Origin: Aphanomyces cochlioides
Lineage: Eukaryota; Oomycota; Saprolegniomycetes; Saprolegniales; Verrucalvaceae
NCBI GenBank assembly: GCA_019828595.1
Contig: JAHQRK010000001.1
Coordinates: forward strand, 1,674,001 to 1,738,000
Direction: 5' to 3'
DNA: 64,000 bases
The notes beneath the pieces are model-generated. The model saw only the letters and a program-made list of their open reading frames with translations, was not told where the DNA came from and searched no databases. Position numbers and translations under genes: made by a program. Shown here in pieces: positions 43,596 through 56,600 of the stretch. Each line of letters starts with the position of its first letter. Positions within the stretch are counted from its first letter, which is position 1.

Positions 43596-46500
43596 TCACT
43601 GCCATACCGATTCGCCTGTGCGAGTGTTGTAGTAATACATTTGTCCACTGGAAGGATCATACGCTTCTTGCCACTCCTGGTCGATTGCACTAGAGTCACC
43701 AACTGGATCCCCGTAGGATGCCACTGGATCGTCACTGGGATATTGAAAATCGCCGTCAAAATTGATGTTGTACGCACTCGAGTCTTCTGGGTAAGTAGGA
43801 AATGCATCTTCACCAGCGTTGTAGTTGTACGTGTAATCCGAGTTGTAGTCGCCATAGGAATCATAATTGGGTTGATTGTACGATTCATAGGTGTTAGCAT
43901 GTTCGTAGCCTTGGTCAGGGTAGGCAACGCTGCTCGTACCAATGACGTTGTTGTAAGCCATGTTGTAGTTGGAAAATGAGCTGTCTGCCATGAGCGTGGA
44001 TTCATCAGGAGTGTGCTGTTGCTGTTGCACTGCTACGTTATACGACGATGGGTCTTCCAATGAGCTAATCGGCGCAGTGTACGATGTCTCAGCTTCAACC
44101 CCCTGGATATGCGATGACTTCGTGCCGTTGGTGGTTGTTATATCCTTGACATCGTCACTTTCAGAAAAATTCAAAGCAAGCATTATATCTGATGAAGCGT
44201 CGGTACTTGGTGCCAAAACTTCAGCCGATTTTGTCGTGTTCAAGTTCGGCTCGAGTTTTGCTGAAGTTGTTTTACCTTCGAAGGGTTGCGTGTTCAAACG
44301 CTGCTGTACCTCGCCAGGTGGAGACAGTTTGGTTTTCGTCTGTGGAGAGTAAGGGAGATCTGGTGTTACCAAATCTGTAGCTGCTGTCGACTGTGCGGGT
44401 TGCTGCTGAATCTTTATCGAGTCTCCTCTGTCGAATTTCATTGGCATCTTGCTCAGCACAGCAACTTCTTGGCTTCGTTTTGATCGCTCGACCTGCTGTT
44501 GGTGGAGCTTCTTTTGAATACGCTGTGCTGTCCGTGTGAGTGCCTTTCCCAAGAAAGAATCTTCGTCAAATCGATGAGCTACGCGATTGAAAGTTGCGCC
44601 GAGAGAAAGTACTGCACATGTGAACTGAGATATTCACATCATGCTTCACTTACAAGTTTTTGTGACTGCAGGCTTCTCAGCCATCTCACGAAGTTTCACT
44701 TGATGTTTAGCCCTGCAATGTTAGTCGCTCATATAACACCTAGGGCTTACTTCGGAGGAATCAGGCGCACAGGAAACTCGTGTGAAAATTCGACGCCATA
44801 AAATTGGCTTCGAACAATTCCAGGATGGGCAAATGGCTCGCTGAGGCGAATAAATGTTTCACCGACAGACTCCAAAGTATCGGCGTAGACAGTATGATTT
44901 TGAATTCTACAAGTTTCTGTGATTAATTAGCATGAAGATGTAGAAATACCGAATGGCTTGAGCTGGAACCAGCCATCCTCGTAAATCCTCGCTCGTTTCA
45001 ATTTGATTGCTACCCTGCACAAATATGAATGTATCTCACCAACGAAAAAGTGCAATACCTCGTTGACCGACGCTACCCCAGGTAACAGCACACCAAGATG
45101 TAGATATTCTTCGAGAGGAATGTTCAACACCCGAGCTCTCGATTCAATTTTGTGTCTTGTGTATATATTTAAGCCCCTCAGAATTCGCTGTGTGGATGAA
45201 TCCGTCTCCAGTACGTCTGCTTTCCCGAAAAGATATTTGACCTGATATACGAGATTTTTCTCTGTCTACAACGACCATATGTCATCGTAACGCTTACTTT
45301 CGATGAGTACCAAACGATCTCGACGGATCTTCTCCCACGAATCTTGCTTTTGTTTGTGTAAATCCAATAAATGCATTATACCCGTCTTGCAGCTGACCTA
45401 CACAATAGATAATTACGTAAACTGAGCTGGTGTTTACTTTTCGACGCCAGCCACGTTGAATGCGCAGTGCCATTTTAATCTTGAGTGCTTCGAGATCTTT
45501 AGCATCTTGGATACGCTTTTCTTCGGCGAGGATTTCGTTCGTTTTTAGTGTCTCGAGCCTCGCTCGCTCAGCTTCGACAGGAAAGGAAATAAAGGGCAAC
45601 GGCTACCGCGAAGAAAAGTATAATCGAGTCCTTTCGGTGGAAACTAACCTCAACCTGGCAGTACTCTGGAGGATGAAACTGCCAGCAAGACTTGCAAATG
45701 TTTTTGTTACATGTTTGGCAATGCACACGGGTTGCCCGCTTGCCGTTACAATCGATGCAAATTGGCATCAACGCTGTTGCTCTATATCAAGATGAGGCAT
45801 TTGCGTTGACGGTCAGCTAGTACGAATGGCTAACAAGGGTGCCCTTGGAATGTAAATACGCCATGCAATTATCGCAGTAGGGCTCTTTGCACTCGTTGCA
45901 AAGACGGGAAGCAACCTACGCTTGGGTTAATATTTGAACAAACACAAAATATGGAAAGTTCAGACTTGGTACAAGCAGGATGTACAGGTTGGTATGGCAA
46001 AATGCTGGTGCGTCGCCATCTTGCCCTTCACGTGTAGAGTTTGGAAGCATATCTTGCAATAATTGTCTTGGCATTGGAAGCAAGTTTCGTGAATAGGTTC
46101 GATCTGATACGTTTCAGAAGAAAACATTGAAAAGAATTCGTACATTGCAATTCGAGCATTTCACTTCGTATTCTGTCACTTCATCAGCCATCGGAATGGG
46201 GTTGTGATCCACATCTTGCTTCCCCAATAACGACGGCTTCTTCCAAGTAGAGTATCCCGTCTGTGGATTTGTCCAATATGGAAGCCCTGTAGCTGCATCG
46301 ATGTACTTTCGAAACACCTACACAAGGTTGGACAACGAAGGTGGGGCTGAAGTACTTTTTGCATCAACTTTCGCATATATTGCCGCGAAGATCTGCCTCG
46401 CCAAGCATTTTGGATGGACTGGGCAGCTTTATGAATTTTCATTTGCTACAATACAATCACCATTCCATGCATATAATTTCCATGAAAATACCTGCAACTC

Positions 46501-49239
46501 CTGGCGTTTGAGATCCAAAAGGATGTGACCTCGCTGACGATATTGATCACGCCTGGCTAGTCTTTGAATGCGTTGGGCATTGTACTCCATCCAAGTCAAT
46601 GCATATTGTTTCATTTGCTCAGGAGCTTCAACAGTGTAATAATTCGAATCACTCCCAACGGGTTACCTTTATATTTCTGACTCCATTTGCTAGTCGCGAA
46701 GTGTCTCCAGAAAAGCTGAAGCATTCTTTCGTCGTCAAACAATTTCTTGGATTTGATCTGCAATTTGGCCATTTCTTTCATACAAAAGACGAAGTCAGTG
46801 TATGCGAGCGATGACCGCGACTGAGAGGGATGCGCTTTAAGCTTGGCAAGTACTCGATCTGCCTCCGACGTAATTTCCATCAACCTTTCAGACGAAGCGA
46901 ATGCCTCTCGGAAGAGCTTGACAAATTTTGACCGATCAAGACGCAGAGCTTTGAACTCCTTAATCGATTGCGTGGACCAGAGGTCCCGTTTGATACCGCT
47001 GTAATCGAGGAACAAAATTTGGAAAATCGGAAACGATGCAGCATCTTTCGGATTGTACAAGTTGCTAGTGAGCCATTCACGGTATGTCTACGTGCGTGAG
47101 AAATCAAGGAGTACGACTCACTTACCAACACGTCTTCGATCGTTCCCTCAAGTGACTGAAGTACTAGGAAGTCCATATTCTTTCTCAAACAACGTTGTAG
47201 TGACACAGTGCAGAATTTCAGTATTTCTTGCTGGAGTCGCCAAGCATCTCGACGTCGTTGCACCTACATCATCATCAGTTGCATCCTCAAATAAATGTCA
47301 CTATACCATCTCAACACTGAGGATATGACGTGCAAGTCGTTGGATACGGCTCGCGCTTGCATGTCGTCTATGCAAAACTCGTTGCGCAACTTCAGTGATT
47401 CTCTTTGTGCACCATGCTCGATACTAGCAGCATTAGGTCAGTGGCCTCACCGTACTGAACTACCTTAATTTGGATTTTCATCGCCGCTAAATTTCGTCGT
47501 CGAAGTCGCCGAGCTTTCCATTTTTGCAGAGAATTGTGGATCGCCTTATCGAGCCAAAGGATCCGACACTTCCTACGTTCGCGTCGCCCTCGCCACACTT
47601 TTTGTATTCCAGTAACATGTCGCAGCAGTGCAGCACGTCGCGAAGCAGCAACATCCAGCTTCACATAAAGTGCTTTCAAGTATACTTGATGTCGTTTTTT
47701 GGCACAGCGCCATGCGCGTTGGATTGTTACCGCAGCGTCATCTTTCCAATTTGCCTTTGGTTTACGCAGCCTCGATGATATAGCACGCCATGCTTTCGAC
47801 GCACCTCGGATGTTTAAATTCGCCACTACCATATTCTGGGGTTTGAGCCGTTTGGCTTTGAGAGCCATGCGAGCAAAACGTTCCTGTTTACGTCGGGCAA
47901 CGCGTAGAAGTTTCCATTTGCGATGCTGGACCAATTGAGCAATGTTCCTCTGGATTATTCGGGCTGCTTTTGTTCGAATGGCATGGCTTGCTACGAGCTC
48001 TCTCTCACGTTTTCGACGTTTGAATCGACGAATAACTTTTAGCAACAATAGTCTTGCCTTACTTTCGGCGCGAGACGCTTGAATGGCTCGGCGCATAGCG
48101 CGACCACGACGACGCTGTAACCATCGACGAACTTGTCGCTGTATTCGGAAAGCTGCGCCATTTGTCTCGAAGCGATATGCAATGGCAAGTTTTGGGTCAC
48201 TCAATGTGTGGAACAGCTTTTGCTGTCTACGGTGAGTTCTAAAACGTTTTGCTACACGGCGTCCTCGACTGCCTCTCCAAATGCGCTGCACTTGTAAAGC
48301 AGCGTGAATGAGTCGAGCGTCGAGCAGCATTTTGGCTAAAGCTAATCTTCGCTGTCTGTTAAAAACTGCGAGATGCTGAATGCGCGTTGCAGCTGTGTGA
48401 CGTTTTAAGATTTCTTGCTGTCTCTGGCGCATCTTGAACTGTCTAAACACCATTTGAATGGCCAACGCGCATTTTGCCCGAGTTTTTACGGAGTGCATGA
48501 TTGCGTCAGATTTTGCTTTCTCCAGTTGACTGAGTTGCAACCGAAGTTGTTCACAGGCTTTTCTTGTTCGATGGCCACGAAAGACACGACATATTACAAG
48601 TGCAGCTGCCTGACGCTCTGCGGCGCGCGAGCACTGGATATGTTGTTGCCAGTGTTCCCACGCATCGGCATAAAATTGGAGCAGAAATGCGTGAAATGCA
48701 GATTTGATGATTGCACCTGCCTTGGATTGACATAGTGCCGCCATATTGCGTTCCAGTAGGAATGAAAGTGGAATTAAATCTTGAGCTTGTGCCATAGCAG
48801 TTTCAACTTGATCAGATGCTCGGCGTATCTCGTGAATTTGCTGCTCATGCTGTAATTTTAGGTCTTGCTTCAGCTTGTTGTCGAGCGAATATGTAACTTT
48901 TGGTGGCGACGGTGCAGGAGGCAAAACAGGTGCAGTTTCTGGAGGGCGTAATATTTGTGTCATGGCTTCATGCAATTTATTTCTGCGATGCGTCAGAGCT
49001 TCAACAGGGTATGGTAGCTCGTTTGGTTGCGTATCGGAAATGTCAAGCGACACAACAACTTCTTTTGATGGTTTCTTCCGCCTTTTACCCTGGAGAATAG
49101 AATAGATCTCGTTCGGATCTATATGATTGACAGGAGGAGCATCATTATGGCTCTTCTTTGCTTGGAATTTCCTCAAGATTCTTGCATTCGTTTGCTTTCC
49201 CTCTTCGATCTTGCGAAGATGCTCAAGAAGCTGCTGCAT
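43596..49239 (-). CDS. Giant IQ-motif protein with two WW domains and zinc-binding B-box-like region
   Basis: About 14 exons appear to form one protein of roughly 1,700 residues. Start ATG 49239 (MQQLLEHLRKIEEG). The first exon (to about 47470) is an Arg/Lys/Trp-rich array of many IQ motifs (for example IQRVWRGSRGRRVAKR, IQKVWRGRRERRK), expected to bind calmodulin. Then a helical part (about 47200-46680) and more IQ motifs (QNAWRGRSSRQYMRK), a first WW domain (about 46280: YIDAATGLPYWTNPQTGYST), Cys/His clusters resembling tandem B-boxes (CFQCQDNYCKIC, CNECKEPYCDNC, CIDCNGKRATRVHCQTC; about 46060-45670), another IQ motif (ALRIQRGWRRK), and a long tail ending in a WW domain (YYYNTRTGESVWQ) at the stop. 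It is likely cytoskeletal or flagellar. No orthologue recognised. Confidence 0.78.
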
Positions 49240-49455
49240 CTTGAAGGAAACGTCGCGCAATTTTAAAATGATCTCTTCTTAAGAACGCAAGGTACTTAAT
49301 CCGTACTTTACCGTACAATCAATTGTAAAGTTTACTGTAAAATGAACAACAAACAATCATCAATACTTTAATTTAATTGGTCGAAAAATGTCACTATTTT
49401 GGCCAATTGGATCAGTCCTTCCAGTCATACTCTTCTGTGGCATTCTTTTGTGGAG
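49240..49455. promoter_or_regulatory. Divergent promoter, IQ protein / ISD11
   Basis: 216 bp with TTAATTGGTCG (about 49375) and GGCCAATTGG (about 49400), both CCAAT-type, plus a palindromic GTACTTTACCGTAC / TTTACTGTAAAA block around 49300-49345. Confidence 0.45.
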
Positions 49456-49750
49456 ATGAGTCAAGAGGCGCTACGCTTGTACCGCTCGTTGTTGCGCGAA
49501 GCTTCGCAATACCAGGTAAAGCAACACCTTATTGACGGTCCAATGTATCATCACTGTCTAGAACTACACGTTCCGATCGTACTCGCAACGCCGCGTCAAA
49601 GAAGAGTTCCGCGCGAACAAGGCCACGTCTGGCACTGACCTCAAGGCGGCCCTTGCGTTTGGCTACGAGCAACTTGAATTGCTCCGACGACAAGTTGCGA
49701 TCAGCAAGATGTACCCTGGAGAAAAGTCCGTGATGGAAAACATTAAGTAG
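49456..49750 (+). CDS. LYRM4: ISD11/LYRM4, LYR-motif iron-sulfur cluster assembly factor
   Basis: A small mitochondrial partner that stabilises the cysteine desulfurase NFS1 for Fe-S cluster synthesis. Two exons (intron of 46 nt, 49516-49561) give about 82 residues. ATG 49456: MSQEALRLYRSLLREAS carries the LYR tripeptide, and exon 2 begins NYTFRSYSQRRVKEEFRANK, the conserved second helix with the Y..R..RRV..F..NK pattern of ISD11. It ends MENIK at 49748-49750. The protein is too short for a continuous ORF search because of the intron. Confidence 0.9.
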
Positions 49751-49947
49751 CTGCTTTGTTTATACTGGTTGAACATGAATTTCATGTCGTTCCACCATGA
49801 GCCAAGCTTCTCAGTAAGACATGAGCGCTCCACTTTAACAGAAACAACAATGAACCCGAGACACAGTGTGCTGCCGAATATACGAGCAAAGTTAGGAGTT
49901 GAACGCATACAAAGACCCATCATCTTTCATATCATTACGTGATTCTA

Positions 49948-51732
49948 TTACATCAAATGCATGATGGCTGCGAGCCCAAGTGTCACCGCAGTCAAAGCAA
50001 TCGAGGCGGATCCGCTGCCGGCAGCTGGCGCAGGCGTTGCAGCGGAGCTATTAGAGCCTGGTGCTGCGGTGGTGGTAGGCTTCGATGGAGCCAATGTCTT
50101 CTTAGGGGCAGCAGTTGCGTTGTCGGCGGCAACAGGCTTTTGCTTGTTGGATGTGCCTCCATTGCAAACTGGTTGATAGACAGAGCATTCAAGGATTTTA
50201 ACTACAATTCGAGTGAACCACAATTGGGTCGTGCAATTACGCACCGTTTGGGTGGGAAGGAAGGTCGACAGTTGGGAAGTCGGCAGGGCAGCTCATAGCA
50301 GTCGAGCGGGCAGGCACAAAGGAACTCATGGTAACTTTCGAAGGTGTTGTGGTGTTGTAAGCTTTAGCCAGGTTGTCGAATTCAGGGTACTTGTTGTACA
50401 CACAGGGGACAGTTTCATGGTCGCAGTTGTCGGGCGTGAAATAACCAATGCCATAACGACCAGGGTCTGCGGCGGCAAATGGAGGCGTGGCTACAACGAA
50501 TATGGTCAAATGAGTTCCACGTAAAGTCCCCTGCGTACCCGACTTGTCAATCAAGTTGGCCTTTTCAACGCTGTATTCGAAAGCATTGCCGCCAATAACG
50601 TATTCAGTCATGCCAGGCTCTTCGTTCATCCACTTGGCCTACGCAACGACAGTCATAATATAGAACAGTAACTCAAAAACTCACGTCATAGAAGGTGCGT
50701 TGTTGCTCAATTCCATTGATGGTGTTTTTGATCTTGATGCAGCCAAACTCACCGAAAACGATGGGGCGAGCATAATTGGACGCCTTGTAGTCAGCCATTA
50801 GCTTCTGAAGACCAGTCGAGTCGGCGTATGTCAAGTGCGTCGTAGGATCACACTCAACGTAAGGGTTGAAGCCAATCCTAAGTAAATGTCAGTCAACATG
50901 ACACAAATGAGGGAAGGTACCATTGAGCACGGGTGTTTTCGTCAGAGTTCTTCACACAATCGTAGTAACCGAGCCAGCTTGCGCGAGGATGGGTTGGAGT
51001 GTCGATATCGGCATTGTCCAAACCAATTGGGACTTGACGCAAGTAGCCCGTGCACTTGTCCGAGTAGGCACGCATGTCACGGATGAGAGCCTTGACACAT
51101 GGCGCCGACTTTTCGATCATTTTACCCAAGTTGTTTTCATTGCCAACGCTGAATCCCTATAATGAATCTTTAGGCGTAGTGTTTGTTGCCCAACTTACGA
51201 TCACATTGTCGTAGACTGCGAATGCATTGTAGATCTGCATCGCACGAGTAAACATGGATTCTGTGTAGCACTGGGGAGCTTCCGTGTCCAAAATATAGCA
51301 GCCTTCACACCTATAGTAACCATGAGCTCATTGAATCGAGCGAAAACGATTCGCATACACTGCTGACATGCCAACAAAGGCATACATGCCAAGCTTGTTG
51401 AGTTCACACATGAACTTGTCATGAGGTGCCGTTGGGTCAATCGCGTACATACGGATCGTATTGACACCAAGCGCTTTCAAGTTGGCGAGGTATGGCTTCC
51501 AAATCGCTTCCATATCATCTTTGAACCAATCGACAGAATTGGCATCGTAGTTCTTGCCTGCATTTGCTCGTGGGTAGAATCCAATACCCTTGACGCGGAA
51601 TTCCGCGCCAGTGACTGAATCAAAGAACTTGTAGCCTTTGATCACGAGTGGATTGACCCATCCTGTCGTGGGAGGCGTCTGGGCAGTCGCAAGCGCGAAG
51701 CTGGACAAAACAACGGCGGCACCAATTCGCAT
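49948..51732 (-). CDS. GPI-anchored 1,3-beta-glucanosyltransferase, GH72 (GAS/GEL type)
   Basis: Cuts and re-joins beta-1,3-glucan chains in the cell wall. Six exons give about 520 residues. Start ATG 51732 with a signal peptide (MRIGAAVVLSSFALATAQ). GH72 motifs: VKGIGFYPRANAG, ALGVNTIRMYAID, AFVGMSAV, GFSVGNENN (acid/base Glu), VPIGLDNADID, IGFNPYVECDPTT, IVFGEFGC (nucleophile Glu) and NAFEYSVEKANLI. The C-terminus has a Cys pair, a Thr/Pro/Ala-rich linker and a hydrophobic tail (SIALTAVTLGLAAIMHLM) fitting a GPI signal. Both catalytic glutamates are present. There is no CBM43/X8 module. Confidence 0.95.
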
Positions 51733-53663
51733 CGTGGGCGCACACTCGAAAATGGCCAAAAGCTCGTCAATCTCGTGGCAGAGTTTGTAATTCGGTGCAT
51801 GGACCAATCAAACTTCGTGGGGACGAGATAACAACCATCGAGTGGATAATATAACAATTCCTCTTTTTTCACTTGATTTTACTATTCAATTTTGAAAAAA
51901 TGTCACATTTGAGATTTGTTATATTGGATTTTTCTATTGGACTTTTTATCGACATTGGCAACCAACCCGTTCAACGATTCCATGGTGTCAAAGTGCGCTG
52001 GCACTCCATGCTGATCCAACTGTGGAAAGACTCGACAACGTTGCATGGAATGACTCAAGCGAGTTTTGGAGTTTGTCGGCCTTGGATGCTAGGAATGCCA
52101 GCGACAAGAATCTGTTATCATGTTTTCTCAGCTTGGAATAAGCTCCATATTGAGCAGGATGAAAATTTCGCATTATGCCAAGCGAGACGTCGCAAAGTTT
52201 CAACATTGCGACGTCTCGCTTGGCATAATGCGAAAATTTCATCCTGGCAATGGAGCGTTGCTTACCCCGGGAGAATTCTTGTCTGTACTTGGCCACAGTG
52301 GGAGGAGCTGCCAACATTTTTGTTGCTCACGCTCGTGAAAGAGTTTGGCCTATAGATGTGTGTGCTTTTTGTGCGATTAAAGCGAGCGCGCTTGATATTT
52401 TCGACATGTTTGATATTTTTTTCAATTTTGTGCACGTGGCATATTGGAATTTGTATGAAATAAACTCCTGGAAACGACTGCATTTGTGAACCTGTGAACT
52501 GAGAGTTTTATATGCATTGTGTCGTCTGGGGTTTAGTGGAAGCGAAGGCCAAACACGCGATAACAATTGACCTAAGAAATACAATCTATGTATTTCTAAG
52601 CTCAATGCATATAATACACTCCCTGTCCTTTCTTCAACCAACACAACTTGAGACCACTCTGACTTCTATGTCATAATGCTATTATTTGAAGGATGGGGAT
52701 CATGCGAGGTCTATTTAGCAGAATGTCTAAGGGATAGCATGGTCTAACTGATGGAATGTTGTGGTCAAATTTGGTCAGAGCAACACAACCTACTGGCAAC
52801 CAGAACATCATTGGCTTCGATCCATGCGGGACCTCGTGCACCAGAACCTCATTATTGAAGCCTATCGCTTGAGGATTTTTGCGACTGGAAGGTGATAGAG
52901 CAAGCAGAATTCGTGATTAAAATTCGCTATAAGTTTTTTTCAGTATTGGGTTGCAACTTGAATTCATGTTTTCAAGATAAGAATACAGAACAACTTCGTA
53001 AGTTTATATTTTGCACTATATTGATAATACAAAGGTATAATCTTATAGATTATTCTGCAAGTTCTGTTTCATCCAATGGGAAGAGAAAATCAATCGAGCG
53101 CACCGAGTGCTTGATAAGCGCTCGTGTTGCGCTTTATATTTGCTTTTTATAAAAATTTCAATCGAGCGCATCTATAGTTTGGCCGTCTTTCACCACCATG
53201 GATGAAAATCACATGGCTCTTGACATGCTGTCGTCTGCGATGGGGAAGTGCACAGACCTTGGCTGGCCACAGCTCGATGCCTTCAACAAGGCAAATGAAA
53301 CGTCTGGAGAGGACATTTGAACTTTGTGCAGAGGAGATGGACATTTTAAACGTGTGAAAGAATACAGCCAAATGCCAGTAGGAAGCATCTGCAAGTGGAA
53401 ATTTGCGACCAAAATTTGACGCGGCCTTGCTCTCTCGTGGATTCATGGGAAGGACTTGAGAAAGGCAAGACGCCAGCCAGAGTCTTGCCACAGGTGCAGT
53501 CCTCGTTTGATGGCTGCGATGAAATTTGCAACACAGAGAGAGAGAGATCAAGTCAAAATTGAGCTGTCCATATTACTTGCTAACGATTACAATATTTTCG
53601 TCTTGGTCGAACGTCCAAATGAGGTGACTTACTCACGAGGCTGCGATTGTACCCCAGGACACA
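51733..53663. other. Nearly 2 kb without a supportable gene
   Basis: It contains the foldback structure at 52142-52256, possible remains of a DNA transposon around it, a short stem (AGAAATACA / TGTATTTCT, 52575-52597) and a GA-repeat near 53535. An ATG in good context near 53200 opens only about 40 codons (MDENHMALDMLSSAMG...), which I cannot extend or recognise. Confidence 0.45.
52142..52256. repeat. Near-perfect foldback hairpin
   Basis: The arms 52155-52195 and 52206-52246 (41 nt each) are inverted copies with one mismatch, separated by a 10-nt loop (AGTTTCAACA). Outside them a weaker inverted match continues (AGCTCCAT... versus ...ATGGAGC) with a 3-nt gap. Both strands therefore read SHYAKRDVA in one frame. 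Such a structure fits a foldback/MITE element or a small-RNA precursor. Confidence 0.85.
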
Positions 53664-56600
53664 TCAAGGACCACACAAAACGCGCTTTTTGACCTCCTTG
53701 CGTGCATCCCAGTCGGGAATACAACCATCTTCCAGCTTGGACGTGAACGAAAGCCGTAGAACGCCAACTCGCCGTGGCCCTTCGCCTTTGCCAGTGTCTT
53801 CAACGTCCCAGGAAGCAGGCAGGATCCAATTTGGAAAAGGTGCTTCGTCCTTGGACGGCGAATATGTGTAGCCGTCCAGCCAATTGTCTCCCTACGGCCA
53901 CAATCAGTGATCCTTGCAGCATTTGGAGCTACCTCTTCGATGACAGCAAGGCGAATGAGGATTTTCGCCATGTTGTAGTCTTCCAAGACACTCAAGTCGA
54001 GTTCGTAGTACCTGTCTGGCTTGTCTGGATTGAACACGTTGAGCCATCCAAGCATGTGGACCAATTCGATCTGCTCTTCACGGTCGAGGAGATCAAGGAT
54101 GTCACAAAAGTTGGCCACGTCAATGAGTCTCGAAAAGAGGACACGCGCTGCTTCGACGCGGCCATGGAATCCTTTGGGCATGCTCATGACGATCGCCATC
54201 GCCTACAAACTCAAGCTTTAGTCACGTCCGTCTTTCAACATGTACTTGTTCCGTCGTGAGGTAGCGGTCGCACACCACAGTTTCAATCTGCGCAAGCTTG
54301 AGTCGCACTTCCTCTCGGCAGTTCTTGATCACGAAGATGTGCGAGCGCGCATAGCGGAGCATGCTGATGAAATGGCTGTGGCGAACGTAGTCCTGGAGCT
54401 TTTTCCATCGTCGTAGGGCTCTTGCGGATGGATCTTCAGGTGCAGAAGCGTCAGGAACATCGATAATAACACAATCTTTCGCCAACTCCTTGACGAGCTG
54501 CTCGTATCGTCTTTGGCTAAGCGCCTTGGTGCCTTTGGAATTGCAAAGTTTCGTCGTCGACCTGCAGTACAAGAATACCTCTCGGTGGTCGATTCGTCGA
54601 GACATAATCAAACTCAAGTCGTCCAGATTGAGGAAGTGAATTAAAGAAAGACGTCGTCAGGACAACTTTCTCGCCGTCCAGAAAATCATTGCGAAAGTTT
54701 TCCCAATTCATGTGCTGCGATGTGTCTATGGACGTTTACAGGCCAAGTCGAGGAGGAGGAAGACGATACCACCGCGTTTGGACATCTTGGATGCCTTCTT
54801 TTCAGCGTGAGCAGTCTCCGCAAGCTTGCAGGCGACCCAACGATCCGTCTTGTTGGTCAAATCCAATGCGAAATGCGCTGTGGGGTTGCCCATGACGACG
54901 GCGTATGCGCTACCCAAGTCAGCTTTGAGCTTGGCTCGATCTCGTAAGTCTAAAGTTATGGCAACGAGGCGCTGAGCATCTTTGGGCGTGATCATCTGCA
55001 GGAGTATGTGACCGACGGCTTGAACTCTCGTGGTTTTAGCCAAGCCGCCGCATTGTTCGAGTAGATCTAGGGCTTGATATGCTGAAAAGAGCATCTAAAA
55101 TGAAGCGAATGAACGGATATGAGCGCACTCGCCGCCTACTTCCGAGTCGGCGATCGCAAAGTAGAGCATCTCAAGACGTTCTGCTGGGCTTGTTGCTTGC
55201 ATGTGGATGTTTCGAATGAGCTGTGCGATTCCAGCATCAGAGATGCCTACAGCGGAGATGTCAGCCTGGTTTCAACGCAATCACAACGGTTTCTCTCTAG
55301 ATCGGCATCGAGCACGGCCTCTCGCTCGTAGACAAACTCAACCTCCAGGCGTCCCTCGCATGGAACTTGCCATACTTGATTTGTCGCCGCATCGCGTAGC
55401 GCAAATCGATCAGGGTCGAGCCCAACTGTCGACTTGCGAATTGCATGATGCCGCATGTGGGCCTTCATGAGCTCGATGAACTCAAAGTCTTCAATCGTGC
55501 CGCTGTTGTCAAAGTCGTACTGTGCAATCGCTCGCTTGGATTCTTCGTCCGTCATGTGTAGCCCAAGGGTCTATCGTCAGCCTCAAGCCTCTCAGCGACA
55601 TCATTGCATCACCTGCATGATTTCACGTAGCTCCGAGGCGTCAATGCCACCAGACCCATCAGTATCTGTGAGCTCAAAGACGGCGGAGAAGAATTCGTCC
55701 GTGAAGTCCATCGAGTCCTCGGTCCATGTGGCTTTCATTTTCTCCAAGACTTTTTCAAGCGTCTCCACCGTTGGGTTCATGTGCATTGTGCGAAAGACAG
55801 CAAGGAGCGCAAAAACGTCGACGTGGAAGCCTTTCGTTCGTTTCTTGGAGACAAATTGAGCATAAAAAGCGTCCAAGGAATTGTTGGCCATCGTAGCGAC
55901 CACAGGATGAACGAGTTGAATCGCACCACCTACGGAAACTCCAACAAGATGGCCAGCTCTCGAGCCTTACCTTTGCTTTTCACCCGTTCATGCCGCGAAT
56001 GGTACTTGAGTTTCTCAAACCGGCAGCCTTTCTTGAACGTCGCAAGCCGCAAGAGTTCCTTGGCGATCATTTGGTCGAATGGATCCGACAAGTCGAGGGA
56101 ATAGACACCAGCAGGGTTTGTCGGATCGAAGAGTTTCTCTGCGGCAGTCTTGCCGCGAGATGTCGAGGCCAAGTTGCATCCCACGATTTCAATGTTGCAA
56201 CCTAGAATCCCTTGACGCCTCTGGAAGTGCCCATGGGTTACCGAGGTCGGCTGGATTGGAGCACATCGCAAACATGAGTGCTCTTCCTCCTTCGAGGCCA
56301 ATGTTGTTGCCATTCATGCCAAGATGCCGCAGGGATTTGCTCACTCTTGCAGCGCTTGCTATCACCAACGCGCCACGCGATCCGACGTTGTTGTAGCTTA
56401 GATCAAGCGACCGCAGCGTTGAGTTGAGCGTTAAAACATGGCCAAACATCATCGCACCGGCGTCTCCGCAAGCATTGTACGCAACATTGAGCTCGACGAG
56501 CTTCTTGTTGAATTCGAGCGACTTGGCCAGCGTCACACTCGACTCGAGGCGTAGCAAGTTCCAGCTAATGTCCAAAGTTGACATTGTCGTGTTCACGTAG

